Positions 46,760 to 59,310 of a DNA stretch of 64,000 nucleotides are shown here, piece by piece. The notes under the pieces are model-generated. The model was not told the DNA's origin and did not search any database. It was given only the letters and a program-made list of their open reading frames with translations. Numbering within the stretch: the stretch's first letter is position 1; the number at the start of each line of letters is the position of its first letter. This stretch comes from Vicugna pacos (Eukaryota > Chordata > Mammalia > Artiodactyla > Camelidae). The translations under genes were made by a program, and so were the position numbers. The DNA is taken from positions 1-64,000 of the forward strand of contig NC_133015.1 of the NCBI RefSeq assembly GCF_048564905.1. The letters run 5' to 3'.

Positions 46760-47685
46760 TTATAGTTAACAAGCTTGATTTATTATAAAACACTGCATAG
46801 AAAAATTGAAGAATATATATTTTTCTGAGGTCTGCATGCAACAATTTTAAATTGTTCACCTAACGATGCCCTGTGGTTACATAAAGCCTTTTATGTGGAC
46901 GTTCCTATCATCATTACTCATAATAGCTTAAAACTAGATACATTCCAAATGTCATCTACAGGTAAAAGGACAAGCAAAAGTGGTATATTCATACCATGGA
47001 ATACTATTTAACAGTCAAAACAGCAAATTATGGATACATGCATTAAAGAGATTAATCTGAGAAATAGTATGCTGCTGAACAAAGCCATTCACAGAAGTCT
47101 GTATGTTGTATGATCACATTGACATAAAAGTTTTAGAAGAGACAAGACCATGTAGTACGAAAATAGATCAGTGGTTGCCTGAAGCTCGGGGTAGGAGAAA
47201 GGTTTGGCTGCAAATAAACAGCGGGGAACGTTTAGGTGAGAAAGGACAGTCCGAAAAGGTGACATATTGTATGATTCTAACAACATGGTATTTCGGAAAA
47301 GGAAAAGGTGTGGTGACTGTGAGATCACTGTTACCAGGAACCCAGGGGCATGGAGGAGGGATGGACAAGTGAAGCCACACGCAGGGCGTTTTAGGATAGG
47401 GGAACTATTCCTCATGAGATTGTTATGGGGATACATGACATTATGCATTTTTCAAAATCCACAGAACTGTACAACACAGATTGAACCTTAATGTATACTA
47501 TGGATTTCAGTAAGTAATAATGTACTGATGTTGGTTCATTAATTGTAGCAAATGCAAGATAGGATAATAAGGGAAGTTGAGTGCAGGGTAGGGTGTTCAA
47601 TTTATGGGGGCTGAGTATATGGAACTCTGTACTAACTGCTCAGTTTTTCTGCAAATCTGAAACTGCACTAAAAAATAAATGCCCT
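46760..47685 (+). mobile_element. L1 3' UTR fragment (L1MB/L1MC-like)
   Basis: 'catggaatactatttaacag', 'tatgttgtatgatcacattg', 'gatcagtggttgcctgaagc', and the terminal 'ctgaaactgcactaaaaaat'. It abuts the CpG island with almost no spacer. Confidence 0.8.
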
Positions 47686-47989
47686 AATTGTCCTCAGGTT
47701 TTTAGTTTTCTGATTAACAACTACAAAATAAAAGATAATTTCAGATCTATCAGACATGTTTATTCTTCCATGTCCAAAGAATAAACATACATATTTCCTT
47801 TCCACTACCACCAAGTCTGTCTTCCTTTCCTTCATAGCCAATATTCTTAAAATAATTGACTATATTCAGTGTTCCTATTTCCTCCTCTCTATGCCCTCTG
47901 ATTCCACATGCTATTCTCAAAGAAGCCAACAATCTCTTTACAATGGGTATTTTTCAATGATAATCTCATTTTAACTTATGCAGCATTTT

Positions 47990-49480
47990 GAGTTTTCCCC
48001 AGTACTTTGAGGGATAACTAAAATAGAATAAAATGCATAAAATGCAAATCCCTACCAATAGCATTTTAATTTTGTAGTCATGTAATCACAACTGTCCTCG
48101 TCAAGGTTTAGAACCTTTCCACCTCACCAGAATGCTGCCTCTTGTCCTTTTCCAACCAACCTCTTTTCCCAGAAGTCTGATTTCTATCACCATCAGTTTT
48201 GTCTGTTGTAGAATTTCATATAAATGGAGTCATATTGTATGTATTCTTTCATGTCTAGCTTCTTTCACACAACTACCATTTCTAAAGAGTCACTAATGTG
48301 TTGGAAACTATTTGTAGTTTATTCCTTTTCACTATTTAGTAGTGTTCCATTGCTGCAATTTGTTTACCTGTTTTCCTGTTGATGAATATTTGGGTTGTTT
48401 CCAGTCTTTCATGAACAAAACTGCCATAAGCATTCTAGTACAAACCTTTTGTGACCATACACACTCAATTTGGGGGGGTGTATGTTTTGGGGTGGCTGTA
48501 CTATTTTACACAGGCCCAGCAATATATGAGGTATCCTCACCAACACTTGATCTTATAAATCTTATTTTTAATAAAACATGTTTTATTTTTTTAATATGTA
48601 GAGGTCTGTCATTATGGTTTCAATTTTTATTTCCCTGATGAAGAATGATCTATGCACCTTCTGTATTTTTATTGACTTGACCAATTAGTTTCTGTTGCAA
48701 AATGCAGATTCACCTACATTATGTATTTAATTGGGTTTTTAATCCTTTTATTATCACTTAAGAATGAATTACTATTCATTACAAATGAGTTATTTGTTTA
48801 CTCCATATATGAGTACTTTGTGAGAAAATATTGTAAATATTTTCTCCAAGTCTGTGGCTTATTTATTTAATTAATTATGCCTAATGATTAAAACATTTAG
48901 TTTTGCTAAAATCAATTAACCATTAACATTTTTATTTTTTGGGTTAGTGCTTTTTGCTTCCTGTCTAAATAATCCTTGCTTTCCCTGGAGTCATAACTTT
49001 TTGCCTTTATGTTTTCTTCTAGTGATTTGGCATTCATATTCTTTCCCTATTAAATTATATTGGCACCTTTGTAAAAAATATTAAGTGACTGTGTGCATGT
49101 AGATTTACACCATATTTTGTTCTATTGATCTATTTGTTTACCCTTAGGCCAATATAACACTGTCTTAATTATTCTAACATTGGAATAAGTTTCTAAATCT
49201 GGCTCTGTAAACTCTCCAATTTTTTTTCTTTATTACTGGTACTACTCACTGACTTGAACTCTACTTTAATACTAACATAGCTAAAGTGATTTTTTTTATG
49301 ATTGTTTTTTCAATCCTTTTATTTCCAACTTCTCTGCATCCTTATTTTTAATGGTTTAATATCAGACTGGATTATAAAACAAGACCCAACTATCAGTTGT
49401 CTTGTTGGGTCTAATATTTAAGCCCAAGCTGACATTTGCTGCATTTTAAGTAGAATTTTTATTCTGTGAATATTTATATG
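47990..49480 (-). mobile_element. L1 fragment, minus orientation
   Basis: Antisense L1: 'aatggagtcatattgtatgt', 'gatgaatatttgggttgttt', 'ttgggttagtgctttttg', 'gttctattgatctatttgtt'. Many stops. Confidence 0.75.
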
Positions 49481-49899
49481 ATTATTGATATGGCTGACTC
49501 ATGTCTTACAACTTATTTTTGTTTTTCCTCTTTTTCCTTTGCTCCACGTTTCATGGCTTCTTATGAATTATTTTAGTAGTATTCCATTGTATCTATTCTA
49601 TTGGCCTTTTCATTGTGTCTTACTTTTTACTAGTGACTTACAGATTACCATATCCATCCTTAATCCACAGTGTACCTTGAATCAGTACTGTACCGCTTCA
49701 CAAACAGGAATCAATAACAAATCCCTGACTGGGTTGCTGTGATGATTAAATAAGATATGTAAAAGCTCTTGGTGCACCGTCTGCATAGAAGTCGTCCCTT
49801 TTTCTCTATGCGGAGGACTAGCTTCACTTTAGCTGCAGTTGACAAGTTGTCTTGGGATCAGCCTGCACTCACAAAATCTGTTTGAAAGAGAATATCAAA

Positions 49900-50165
49900 A
49901 AGAAAAGGTTTTAATTTGGAAATTAACAGACCCGGGTTCAAATGCTAGTTCTGACATTCTTGGACTGGCCCTGAACAAATCACTAATCCCAGGGTATTTA
50001 CCTGTAAAAGGAGGGTAACACAACTCTCAATTCTAGGCTTTTCTGGAGAGTAAAATTTATATACATAAAATTATGCATGTGTGTCTGTGTATGTGTGTGT
50101 ACTTATATGCACACAAAAACGTACACATTTATATAAAGTGCTTAATAAGTATGAATTATTACCAT
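49900..50165 (+). mobile_element. MIR SINE interrupted by a TG repeat
   Basis: MIR 5' part ('acccgggttcaaatgctagt') and 3' part ('ataaagtgcttaataagta') are separated by a short TG-rich expansion (50075-50110). Confidence 0.65.
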
Positions 50166-51760
50166 TGCTATGAGTGCACCCTCAGGAACTACTCCTTTTG
50201 GATATTTCTTTATGTCACCTGTGGGCAGGGCTTATTTTGATGACATTATTGACTGGAATGACAACCCTTGAGAACAACTTCCTAAAAGACACAAATTGCA
50301 CAGACTGTCCTTTCCTGTTTAGTCAATCCTAAACCACATCCCCTCTGAGGGATGCCACCCCCCTGCTTCTCCTCTTACCCCCCCCCAAGAAGCAGCATGC
50401 TGGGGAGCACAGTGCAGAAGTCCTTTGTCTCAGGCTGCCCCTCCTCTACTGCGTGGCCATGGACAGGTCAGCAGAGGGAGCTCGCGGGCTGGGACCACTC
50501 TTTTCTCCTGCCTGTTCTGTCCTCCTGAGGAACTCCTCTCCAGTACCGGTTGTCTCCTTTCATTTTTGGAGCCACTTTTTGGAGAACAGGAAAGAGACAA
50601 GGCCAGCCCTTGCTGCAGACAGAGAAAGTACTATATTCATGTTGCAGTGGAGAAGGCTCCAAAGTCACATGTCCCACCTTTGTACCCTGCCATGAAGTGG
50701 CTCTGAAGGCAGGTAGGCATATGCATTCTTATGCCAAGCACCTGGGGAAAGTAAATAAACACAGTACACACTATAGAAAATCAGTATGATTTACAGCAGC
50801 CTTGGATATCCACTTGCCTGAAAATATCACCTTTACCAGAACTAAATGCTGCCTAAAATTCCATCCTTAGAGAGTCAATCCTTTGGCTTAAATGGAGAGC
50901 ATGCAAGTTCCCTGATAGGATGCAGAGGGGGAAGAAATAGCATATTACTATTAGTATTCACTCATGTTCTAAGCAACTAGTTATTTAAGCCTTCTTTGAG
51001 GTTCCAAATAAACCTCAAACTCAGACCATTGATTTCAAAATTACAGGTTTGGGGGAGAAAGGCAATGTAACAAGAATATCACAATGGTGAGACCTTTGAC
51101 ATCTGTCAGATGAGACAGACTACTAAAGGAAAAATGGCAGGCATCTGTCAGCTATATTTACAAAACTGGCCCCAGAGGGAAGGGAAAGTGAAGAGGATAT
51201 GCTGCAAGAGTTTGTAACCATTAGAACATTGGAGGGGAGCTGGGGGACCAGGAAAGGAAAACTGTGAGAGGGTAAACTGGAGCCTTCTGGCCACTGTGGG
51301 ATGATGGTACCACCCACCCTCCCTCTGAGCTGTGACCTTCCCAGAACCCTGTAATTTATACCATTTTAACAACAGTACCACATTTATATACCTCCCTTCA
51401 AGATGCAGGCTCCAACGCAAATTCCAAGAACAGGGCAGTCATCAAAATGCACACCAGGTGTCCACATGCAACTCTCTCTGATCAGAAGAACTCAGAGGGC
51501 AATTTACACCAGTAACAGCAGGAAGGAAGAAAGACATCCTAGACATTCTAGAAGTACTCCCTCCTCAAGTCACTCACTCCACTCCTTAGGGAAAAACACG
51601 AACAGAATGCGAGAACCACCGTTGATGATAAGAAGTGGGGTCTCCAATGTGCTAAAATTACGTCCTTAAATCTGTGAACCTTCTCTTGGAGAGCTTTGTG
51701 GGTGGCCTCCTATCCCTTGAGTCGACAGATTATTATGCTATGTTATTAGATTAGCGTTTA
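50166..51760. other. Unassigned, somewhat GC-richer stretch
   Basis: Overlapping short frames occur at 50425-50789 in all three plus frames, with a consensus-like donor (cag|gtaggc) near 50711. None encodes a recognisable protein. I recognise no repeat. Confidence 0.35.
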
Positions 51761-51764
51761 GACC

Positions 51765-51865
51765 ACTAATGTTGGTATATGGACATCTCTCACCTCTCTG
51801 GGCATTGATTTCTATATCTGTCAAACAACATCTCTAAAGTCCCTTTCAGTCTCACTGTTTTTAAC
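51765..51865 (+). mobile_element. MIR-family fragment
   Basis: 'cacctctctgggcattgatt', 'tctatatctgtcaaacaac' and 'taaagtccctttcagtctca' follow the MIR 3' part. Confidence 0.6.
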
Positions 51866-52016
51866 TCACCTAGACTATTAACTCTTAAAAGTCCCCAGGC
51901 AAAACACATGCCCTACACTCAGAGCACAGATAAACCTGCCCCAGCCCTCCACCAGGGGTTTCCTTCTCTATTTTCTTTAGATTAATCTGTATTTGTATTT
52001 ATAGCTATATTCATAT

Positions 52017-52152
52017 GTATGGAGATATATAAATAAATAAACACAAATATAAATATATATAAATATAAATAAGTAAATAAATAAATAAATGTGTATATAT
52101 ATGTGTGTGTGTATATATATATACATAATATATTTTATATATATATAAAAAA
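52017..52152. repeat. AT-rich simple repeat (AATA, TA, TG)
   Basis: Consecutive AAATA, TATA and TGTG blocks. It yields spurious Tyr/Ile-rich frames on both strands. Confidence 0.85.
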
Positions 52153-52324
52153 CTGCATTCACATTTGTACCTACATACAAATTCTTATTCCTAGTTTCAT
52201 GCTCACACCAGAATCATCAATTTACTTGCAGGGCCCATTTACCTCAGTATCTTTTTCTCCTCCCTGTTCCCAACCTTTTGTCCTTTCCTTAAAGGCAGGA
52301 CAGTCTCTGCCCAAAGCTTAAACT

Positions 52325-52405
52325 GATAATTTTCTCTTTAGCAGAGGAAACTGGAGAGTCAGTTGCCTCACATGAGATTAGCTGTTAAAGAGTCAGAAGT
52401 CCCCT
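52325..52405 (-). mobile_element. MIR fragment
   Basis: 'gcagaggaaactggagagtc' and following text match the antisense MIR core. Confidence 0.5.
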
Positions 52406-52653
52406 TTTGATCGCAGGAGCTGATATCTTGCCACCCGCCACCTCCCAGGGACCACTAGATAAAAGTTTCCTTGGTAATTGCTGTAGGGGCAACAGGATTC
52501 AATGGGAGATGAAATTATTTACCTGGGATACATCAATACCCTTGTCAAAAGGGTTTCATATAAGTTCAATGAAGCAAAGGTGACTTTCTCTTTCTGTTTC
52601 CTTTTCAAATCTTCTGTGCTCACAGCCAGCTTGACTTTGATAAAGATATAGAG

Positions 52654-52760
52654 GTGTGTGTATGAATGTGTGCCTGTGTGTGTGACTGTGTGAGAGTGTG
52701 TGCCTATGTATGTATGTGTGAATGTGAGTATGTAATTGTGTATGAATGAGGGCAGAATAC
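52654..52760. repeat. Degenerate TG repeat
   Basis: Interrupted TG/TATG tract lying just left of the ZFHX2-derived region. Confidence 0.8.
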
Positions 52761-53268
52761 AGTGTCTGCTGTGTGTTTCTGAATGTGTGAGTAGATTTTT
52801 ATGGCCCAGAATTACATCTCAAATGTGCTGTTGCTGGTGTGGGATGACTCAGCTTCAGCCAGTGAATGAGGAGGAGGACGAGGAGGAAGAGGAGGACGAG
52901 AAGGAGGTGGCAGCAGGGAGCAAGCGAGTGCCCAGGGTGAATCAATGGAAACCCCCTCACGAAGTCAGGAAAACACTTCAGCCAGGGCCAAATAGCATTG
53001 GTTATTTTCCTTCACTTCCCTCACTGCTGTGAATTTAATTTACTTTTTTTCCATCTCCGACCCCGACACGCCTGGAGTGAGCGCTGGAGGGAGGGAGGAG
53101 GAGGGGAAAAAGGAATCAACACATCAGAGAAGTCCCTTCCAAGCGCCACCCCTTCCCCTCCCCACATCGTGCTGCTTGGTAGCTGTTGTTTGACTCCCAT
53201 CCCTGCTTCCAGCTGAGGTGGTCCTGGCTGCCACCCTGAAATGAACCCCCAGCTCTCCTCCGTCTGCC
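52761..53268 (+). other. Sequence preceding the ZFHX2 pseudogene, possible copied 5' leader
   Basis: Contains a GAG-rich block (52868-52908) that would encode an acidic run, then ordinary sequence up to the lost start codon at 53269. It may be the 5' untranslated part of the ZFHX2 transcript or promoter, but I cannot verify this. Confidence 0.3.
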
Positions 53269-56200
53269 ACGGCCACCCTTAACACAGCCTCGACCTCTGG
53301 CACCACCCTGTCCCATGAGCACAATGCCCCGTCCCCGCCTCCGGACACCTCCTCCCCCAGCACCCCCTCAGATCCTGTCACCACAGATCCTGCTGCCCTC
53401 TCCACCTCTCAGAGCATGAGGGCCTCAGAGCCGGGGGCCAGCCCCTGGAGGCAGGCTGTGGCCTCATCCAACCAAAGGAGACAGGGGGCGCCAAGAAGAG
53501 CCTGGCTGTGGGGGCTTCCCATCAAAGGATCTGAGGGTGGAAGAGGACAAGGAGCAGGAGGAAGGAGGAGGGCTCCCTCCTGTGGACCACAGCTGGAGGT
53601 GAGGCCTGCCTGGTGGCCAAGCCGTCCCTGCCAGGTGGCAGTGAACGCCTGTTACCAAAGGCAGTGAACACCTGGGGTGAGGCAGACATCAAGGAAGAGC
53701 CTAGCCCACCCCTGCTTCCCACCCACCCACTGCACACCTCACTGCCCGTCACATCCAACATGGCTTTGACCCAATCCAAGGCTTTAGCTCTTCTGCCCAA
53801 ATTCTGTCCCACAATACCTCATCACAATCTCCGCCACCTGTAAGGGAAGGGATGGAGCCTTCTGGAGCTACCAGCTGGTCCCATACCCACCTAGAGATCC
53901 CAAAGATGGCCCCATGGGGAGCAGAGGAGACCCCTGGGTGCTCTTCTGTCTCTCTTCTTGTGCCACCTGGGTTTCAGGAGGCCCCAGGCCTTTATGGGCC
54001 ACAAACAGTCTCATGGGGTGACACTAACCCCCACTCAACACCAGGGCCTGCTGGGCAACCCAGCCATATTCCGGGATGGGGTGAGGGCTACGTGGCCCTC
54101 CTAAGCTTTCTGGAACCAAGATTGCCTGCTCATCCCCCTTTAGAAATACCCCTTAATGACAGCAGCCCTGGGAACATGGAGGTGAATGCAGCCCAGACCA
54201 AGGATGGTCCCCCTGAGGCCCTGTGGAAGAAGTCCTGGCCCTCAGCCCATCCTCTGCTCCAACCACCCCAGCCACCTGGGACCCCAGCCCAACCCAAGGC
54301 AAAGAATTGCGTATGGCAGCAGGTGAGGCAGGGCCAGATTGGTTCCCCCAGGGGCACCAAAGCTCAACCAAAGCTCACTCACTTCCAAGGAAGGGGGCAC
54401 TCTCCCTGCCCCTGTGGGCTCCTCTGAAGACCCTGGTAACCCACCCCAGCCCTCTCACCTAGCTGACCACTATATCCCTGTCCTAGCAACCTTCCAGGGC
54501 CTCAGTCTGTCCAGCCATGTCCCTGCTACGCTCATGCAACTCCTGCAAGATGCTCAAGTGTCCCAAGTGCAACTGGCACCACAAGTCCAGCAGACCCTGG
54601 AAGTGCCTGTGTGGGAGAAGCAGCCTTAGGGCAGCAGACCCGCAGCTGCTGCAGCACCGCCCCCCCCCACCTCCACCGTGCCCAGAGAGGGAGCTGCAAC
54701 CACAGCTACACTCCCCACCGCTGCGGTGTCTGCAGCTACTCCACCTCCACCAAGGGCAGCCTCACATCCACACGCAGTCCAACTAGCACCTGGCCCACCT
54801 GCAGGGCTTCCAGGCGGGCCTGAGGTGGGGACAGGAGAGCCCCCCAGAGGCAGTGCTACCACCCTCCTCGGGACCAGGAGCCCAAGACCAAATAGTCATG
54901 GCAGTACCAGGTGTGCAGCTATGAGACCGTCTCCTGCAACCTGCGCATCCACATGACCTCAGAGAAGCACATGCAGAAAGTTCTCATGCCGCACCAGGGG
55001 CTGCCTCTGGGACTGCTGCTGCGGCTGGTGGGGCCAGGACCCCCGCCCCAGGCTGGGGCTGCACCCACCCCCCTACCTAGGAACTCTTCCAGTATTTCAG
55101 ACCGCAGACCCTAGGGCAGCCTTCAGGCTTCCTTGCCTGGCCCCGGACCAAGGCCAGACAAGCCCCTGGAAGCGGAGCTGCTTCTCAACGGCTTCCACCA
55201 CCTTGGAGCACCTGCCTGCAAGGTCCCCAAACCTGCCCTGGCATCTCCCCACCCCTGGATGCCCACATGCTTCCAAGTCAGCTCCTAGGCTCCTTGTCTG
55301 ATGGGCTGCCCACCTCGCTGCCCCCAGATGACAGCCCATCCCTGAAGGTGTTCTGCTGCCTTGTGTGCCAGGCCTTCAGCACAGATGGCCTGGAGCTGCT
55401 ACTCTGCCACTGCAGTGTCGGTGGGAGCCTCCTGGGGGCCGAGTGGAAGAAGGTTGTCGGTGACACCCACCGCTGCAAGCTCTGCTGCTATGGCACCCAG
55501 CTCAAGGCCAACCTCCAGCTCCACCTGAAGACCGACAAACATGCTCAGAAGTACCAGCTGGCGGCCCACCTGAGGGAGGGGGTGGGGCCATTGGCACCCC
55601 CTCCCCAGTGCCTCTGAGAGGTGGGGCTACTTATGGGTCTGTCCAACCCCCCCTGCACCTGCGCTGCAACATCAGAGACTTTGAGTCCAACAGCAAGAAG
55701 ATGCAGCTGCATGCCTGAGGTGCAGCCCATGAAGAAAACAGCCAGATCTGTAAGTTTCTGCTGAAGATGGGAGGGGCGGCAGAGGGGCGCAGATCTGGGG
55801 CTGTTCCGCGGCCTGCTGTGTGCCTGGGAGACGCCTCCCCGCCTGGCGGTGCTGCAGCACCTGTGCCCACCGGGCCCACCGTGACGCCCAGGCCCAGCGG
55901 CATCTGCAGCTGCTACTGAGCGGCCCAACGGCCGGTGAGGGGTTCTCGGCTCCTCAGGGCATCCTGAGATTCAGCCATGGGCGGCTCCAGGTTCCTGGGA
56001 AGGCTCCCATTATTCCCTCAGCTGAGCCACCCACCCCTGAGAAAGATGCCCAGAATAAGACCGAACAGTTGGCATCTGAAGGAGCAGAGAACAAGACCGG
56101 CCCTCCTGGAGACAGCAGCAACCAGACCATGGTGTTCTGCTGTCCCTACTGCGGTCTCCTGAGCCCGGAGCCCCACCAGGTGGGGGCTCACGCCCTCTCC

Positions 56201-57154
56201 CGGCATGCAGTGCGGCCCAGGCACCGCTGCCCGGTGCGCCGGGAGCTGCCCTTGCGGGCGCCCGCCCTCCGCTTCCACCTTCGCCGCCTGCACAGCGTGG
56301 TGCCCGAGCGTGTTGAGAAGCTGCGGCTAGTGGCCACAACTGTAGAAATGACCTTGACAATCAAAGGGCTGCTTGGGCCCACTCTCAGCCCTCAGGGTGA
56401 TGGCCCTGAGCCTCCTGCTTCTGGGCCAGAGCCCGCACCCAGCAGAAACCAAGCAGCAGAAGGCCCTCACCTGACCCCGAAGCCGGTCCTGATCCTCTTC
56501 GTGCGCCTCCCCCGCCCTCAGCCGAGGCCCCCAACAAGCCCACGGGAAGCCCAGGCCAGCCACGTTCTCCAGCCCCATCTCCAGCCCCTCTGCCTGAAGT
56601 GGCTCCTCCACTCACCATGACTGAGGAGGAAGAGGAGGCTGGTGGGGAGCCCCTCCTCGCAGAGCCAGCTCCGGCTGACTCTCGCCAGCCTCTGACCTAT
56701 GGGAAGAACACCAGCTTTGCCTGGGACAAGTTTCTTGACCCTGCCCGGCCCTGTAAGTGCACTGTGTATAAGGAGTCCTTCACACAGAACATCCTCCTGG
56801 TCCATTATAACCTGTCTCCCACCACACAAGATGAGGAAGGCTGTCATTGACCCCTCTAGCCCTGCCCGGGGAGAAGCCGGCACTGCACCCACCACCGCCG
56901 CGGCCACAGACAAGCCCTTTAAGTGCACGGTCTGCCGGGTCTCCTGCAACCAGAGCTCCACCCTGGAGATCCACATGCGCTCCGTGCTGCACCAGACTCG
57001 CTCGAGGGGAGCCAAGGCTGACGCCAAGGCTGAGGCGCCAGAGCATGACCTGGAAGAGCCCAGGGAAGGTGAGACTTGGGGGAAGGTGGGCACTGAGAAG
57101 AAGGGCCCTGACCCTGGGGGCTTCATGTCTGGATTACCCTTCCTATCCCCTCCC
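53269..57154 (+). pseudogene. ZFHX2: ZFHX2 pseudogene, N-terminal half
   Basis: Zinc finger homeobox 2 is a large nuclear transcription factor (roughly 2,500 residues) with many C2H2 fingers and homeodomains in its C-terminal half. Here about 1,300 codons of the N-terminal half are readable in order. The start is ATG to ACG (53269-53271), followed by ATLN-like sequence. Then come 'KCPKCNWHHK' (near 54550), 'NLRIHMTSEKHMQ' (near 54940), a C2H2 finger starting CLVCQAFSTD (55357-), one starting CKLCCYGTQLKAN (55474-55543), 'CPYCGLLSP' (near 56140), and the CTVCRVSCNQ finger (56924-56992). Homology stops at about 57154 after GLPFLSPP, before any homeodomain. The reading frame changes repeatedly and in-frame stops occur, for example after the SN at 54786 and after 55617. 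The pieces follow one another without intron-sized gaps, which favours a retrocopy, but a retrocopy normally keeps the 3' end. Confidence 0.88.
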
Positions 57155-58540
57155 AAAAATTATTTTAAAAAGAAAAAATGTGTGCTGTTGCTCCCTTCTG
57201 CTCTAACCAGCCAGGCGATTTTCTCCTGTCAATCACCACCAGTGTACACACACAAAGAAAATATTTGCTTTCCAAGGGATTGTTGGCAAAGGAAGGTCAT
57301 GAGACGCTAGTGCTGGTTTGTACCCTTTTATGGCATCACAATACAAGGTCATATCATGAAAGATCCCTGGAGCCTTACACTGTGTTTTTAAATGGGACCA
57401 CTTGTCACATAGCCTGAAGTTATAGGACATTAGCTGATGATACCTGCAGAGTCCTGTTTTGTTTTGTTTTGTTTTTTGAGAATAAAAAGGGAAAGGTAAT
57501 TTATGTTGTTTCCTTTACTTTGTCTAAGTTCTTTCACCTAACTCTCCCTTTTGAAAATGTTCATATTCCTACTGCCACCTTAATCTAAGCCCACTTATCT
57601 GCCTGCCTCTTTGCTAGCCCCTCTTTCTTCCAGTTTCCCTCTAATTGAAAACATGATAGCATAATGTTCTAAAATAGCACTGAGTCCCCACAGAACAACA
57701 TACATTCTCCTTTGCCTAAAATTCAAGAGACTCCACAATCCAGGCCCAAGACCACTTACCGAGCTTTACCCATCAGTACATAAGTGACCCTCAGCTTGGC
57801 TGCATGTGAGAGTCATCTGGGGGCTCCAGCCTAGAGCAAGTATATCAGAATATCTACAGGAGATGGGGGGACAAACCATGTCTCTCTTCCAAAGACTGAA
57901 GGGTTTTCTAGGATGCAGAATGTTCAGTGCTGACATTGAGAATGGGCAAATGGGTAAGTCTGGGGGAACCAGGCCCTGAATCAGAATGTTTCCCTGTTGT
58001 TTCTGAGGATCATCAAAAGGACATTTGCTTGCTCCCTATGTTCAACCAGCTTCTTAATCACCATCATCAGCTGACTCTGCCCTAAACTGCTCTTTTCTCT
58101 GAGTCTCCTGCACGTAGTTCATCTTCTCACGACAGTGTTATCGCTCTTCCTGGGTTCACCGTGAGGTTTCACCACAGTTAATAACAAAGCATTAAGGCCC
58201 TAAACTTTCTATCTGATGCTCTTCTTTGCTGTCAAATTCCTTCTGTAGGAGAGATAAAAACCCTTGCCCTCCAACACCAACAGAGAATCAAAAACCCTTC
58301 CCATGTGTAGAGGTTCAGATTTCATCATGGAGAAGTCCTTTATAAAAAGAACACTTAACATTCCAGTTGAAGTATTCATACTTGGCATCAATCCACCATT
58401 TAGAATCTTGACTATGAAAAATGAATAAAATATTTGTTCTGTATTGAATGACCATACAGTTATTCCAGGAGCTATTTCCAAAACAAAAAGATTCATTTCA
58501 AAGCGATTTGCTTTCTTTATCCACAGAAACTACTAGAAAA
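57155..58540. other. Sequence 3' of the ZFHX2 pseudogene, no gene
   Basis: Begins with an A-rich patch (57155-57180) that could be a degenerate tail. A TTTTG-type repeat lies at 57456-57477. A MER5-like scrap ('cagcttggctgcatgtgaga') is near 57791. No coding content. Confidence 0.4.
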
Positions 58541-58557
58541 ATTTAAATTTAGTCTTC

Positions 58558-58736
58558 CTTTAAAAAAATTTTTTTAATTCAGTTTTTTTTTTTAATTGAG
58601 GTATAGTCAGTTTACAATGCTGTGTCAATTTCTGGTGTACAGCACAATTCTTCAGTCATATATGAATATACATATATTCATTTTCATATTTTTTCTCCAT
58701 GAGAAAGAATATTGAAGATATTGAGTATATTTCCCT
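58558..58736 (-). mobile_element. Young L1 3'-end insertion with 13-bp target duplication
   Basis: Flanked by aaatttagtcttc at 58545-58557 and 58737-58749. The body reads 'tagtcagtttacaatgctg' and 'caatttctggtgtacagcac', and it starts with the T-run of a minus-strand poly(A) tail. The perfect duplication implies a fairly recent, severely 5'-truncated insertion. Confidence 0.85.
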
Positions 58737-59084
58737 AAATTTAGTCTTCTTGGAAAGTTATTTCTAAATACTTCAATACAAATACTTGCTCTATATGAAT
58801 ATGAATATATATATTTCTATTATAAATATATGTGGTTTTTGCCATCTCTTTCCATATAGTGGACATAATAGAGATTGCATGAGTATATGTAATTTTGTGT
58901 TTTCTCCCCATTTTTTTCCTACTCCACTTTTCCCCATTTATTTTGCCAGGTTTCCAACTAACTCTCTCAGCTATGAGAGGACACAAAACAAAGCAAGAGA
59001 ACAAAATAAATTAACTTTTCACTCTCAAATTTCAAATATATATATTTGAAACTTGCCAAAAAGATTTGAACTGTCCATACTTTT

Positions 59085-59310
59085 AAAAACTGAAGTATAG
59101 TCGCTTTGCAATGTTGTAAAAAAATGTAAATTTCAGGTGTACAGCACAGTGCTTCAGTTATACATAAATATATTCATTTTCATATTCTTTTTCATTATCA
59201 GCCATTACAAGGTATTGAATATAGTTCCCTGTGCTATACAGTAGGACCCTGTTGTTTACCTATTTCATGTATAGTAGTTAGTATCCGCAAATCCTGAACT
59301 TCCAATTTAT
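59085..59310 (-). mobile_element. L1 3' end
   Basis: 'ctgaagtatagtcgctttgc', 'caggtgtacagcacagtgct', 'gaatatagttccctgtgcta' and 'tacagtaggaccctgttgtt'. Somewhat more diverged than the element at 58.6 kb. Confidence 0.8.

Noticed and set aside
46231-46769. Long ORFs on both strands of the CpG island (76-158 codons)
   Set aside because: Stop-poor GC-rich DNA gives open frames in several frames at once, and none resembles a known protein.
51977-52321. Tyr/Ile-rich ORFs on both strands
   Set aside because: They are translations of an AATA/TA/TG simple repeat.
53478-53491. CTCF-like GAGACAGGGGGCGC in the ZFHX2 pseudogene
   Set aside because: Only 11 of 14 core positions fit, the first four being mostly wrong, and the sequence derives from former coding DNA.
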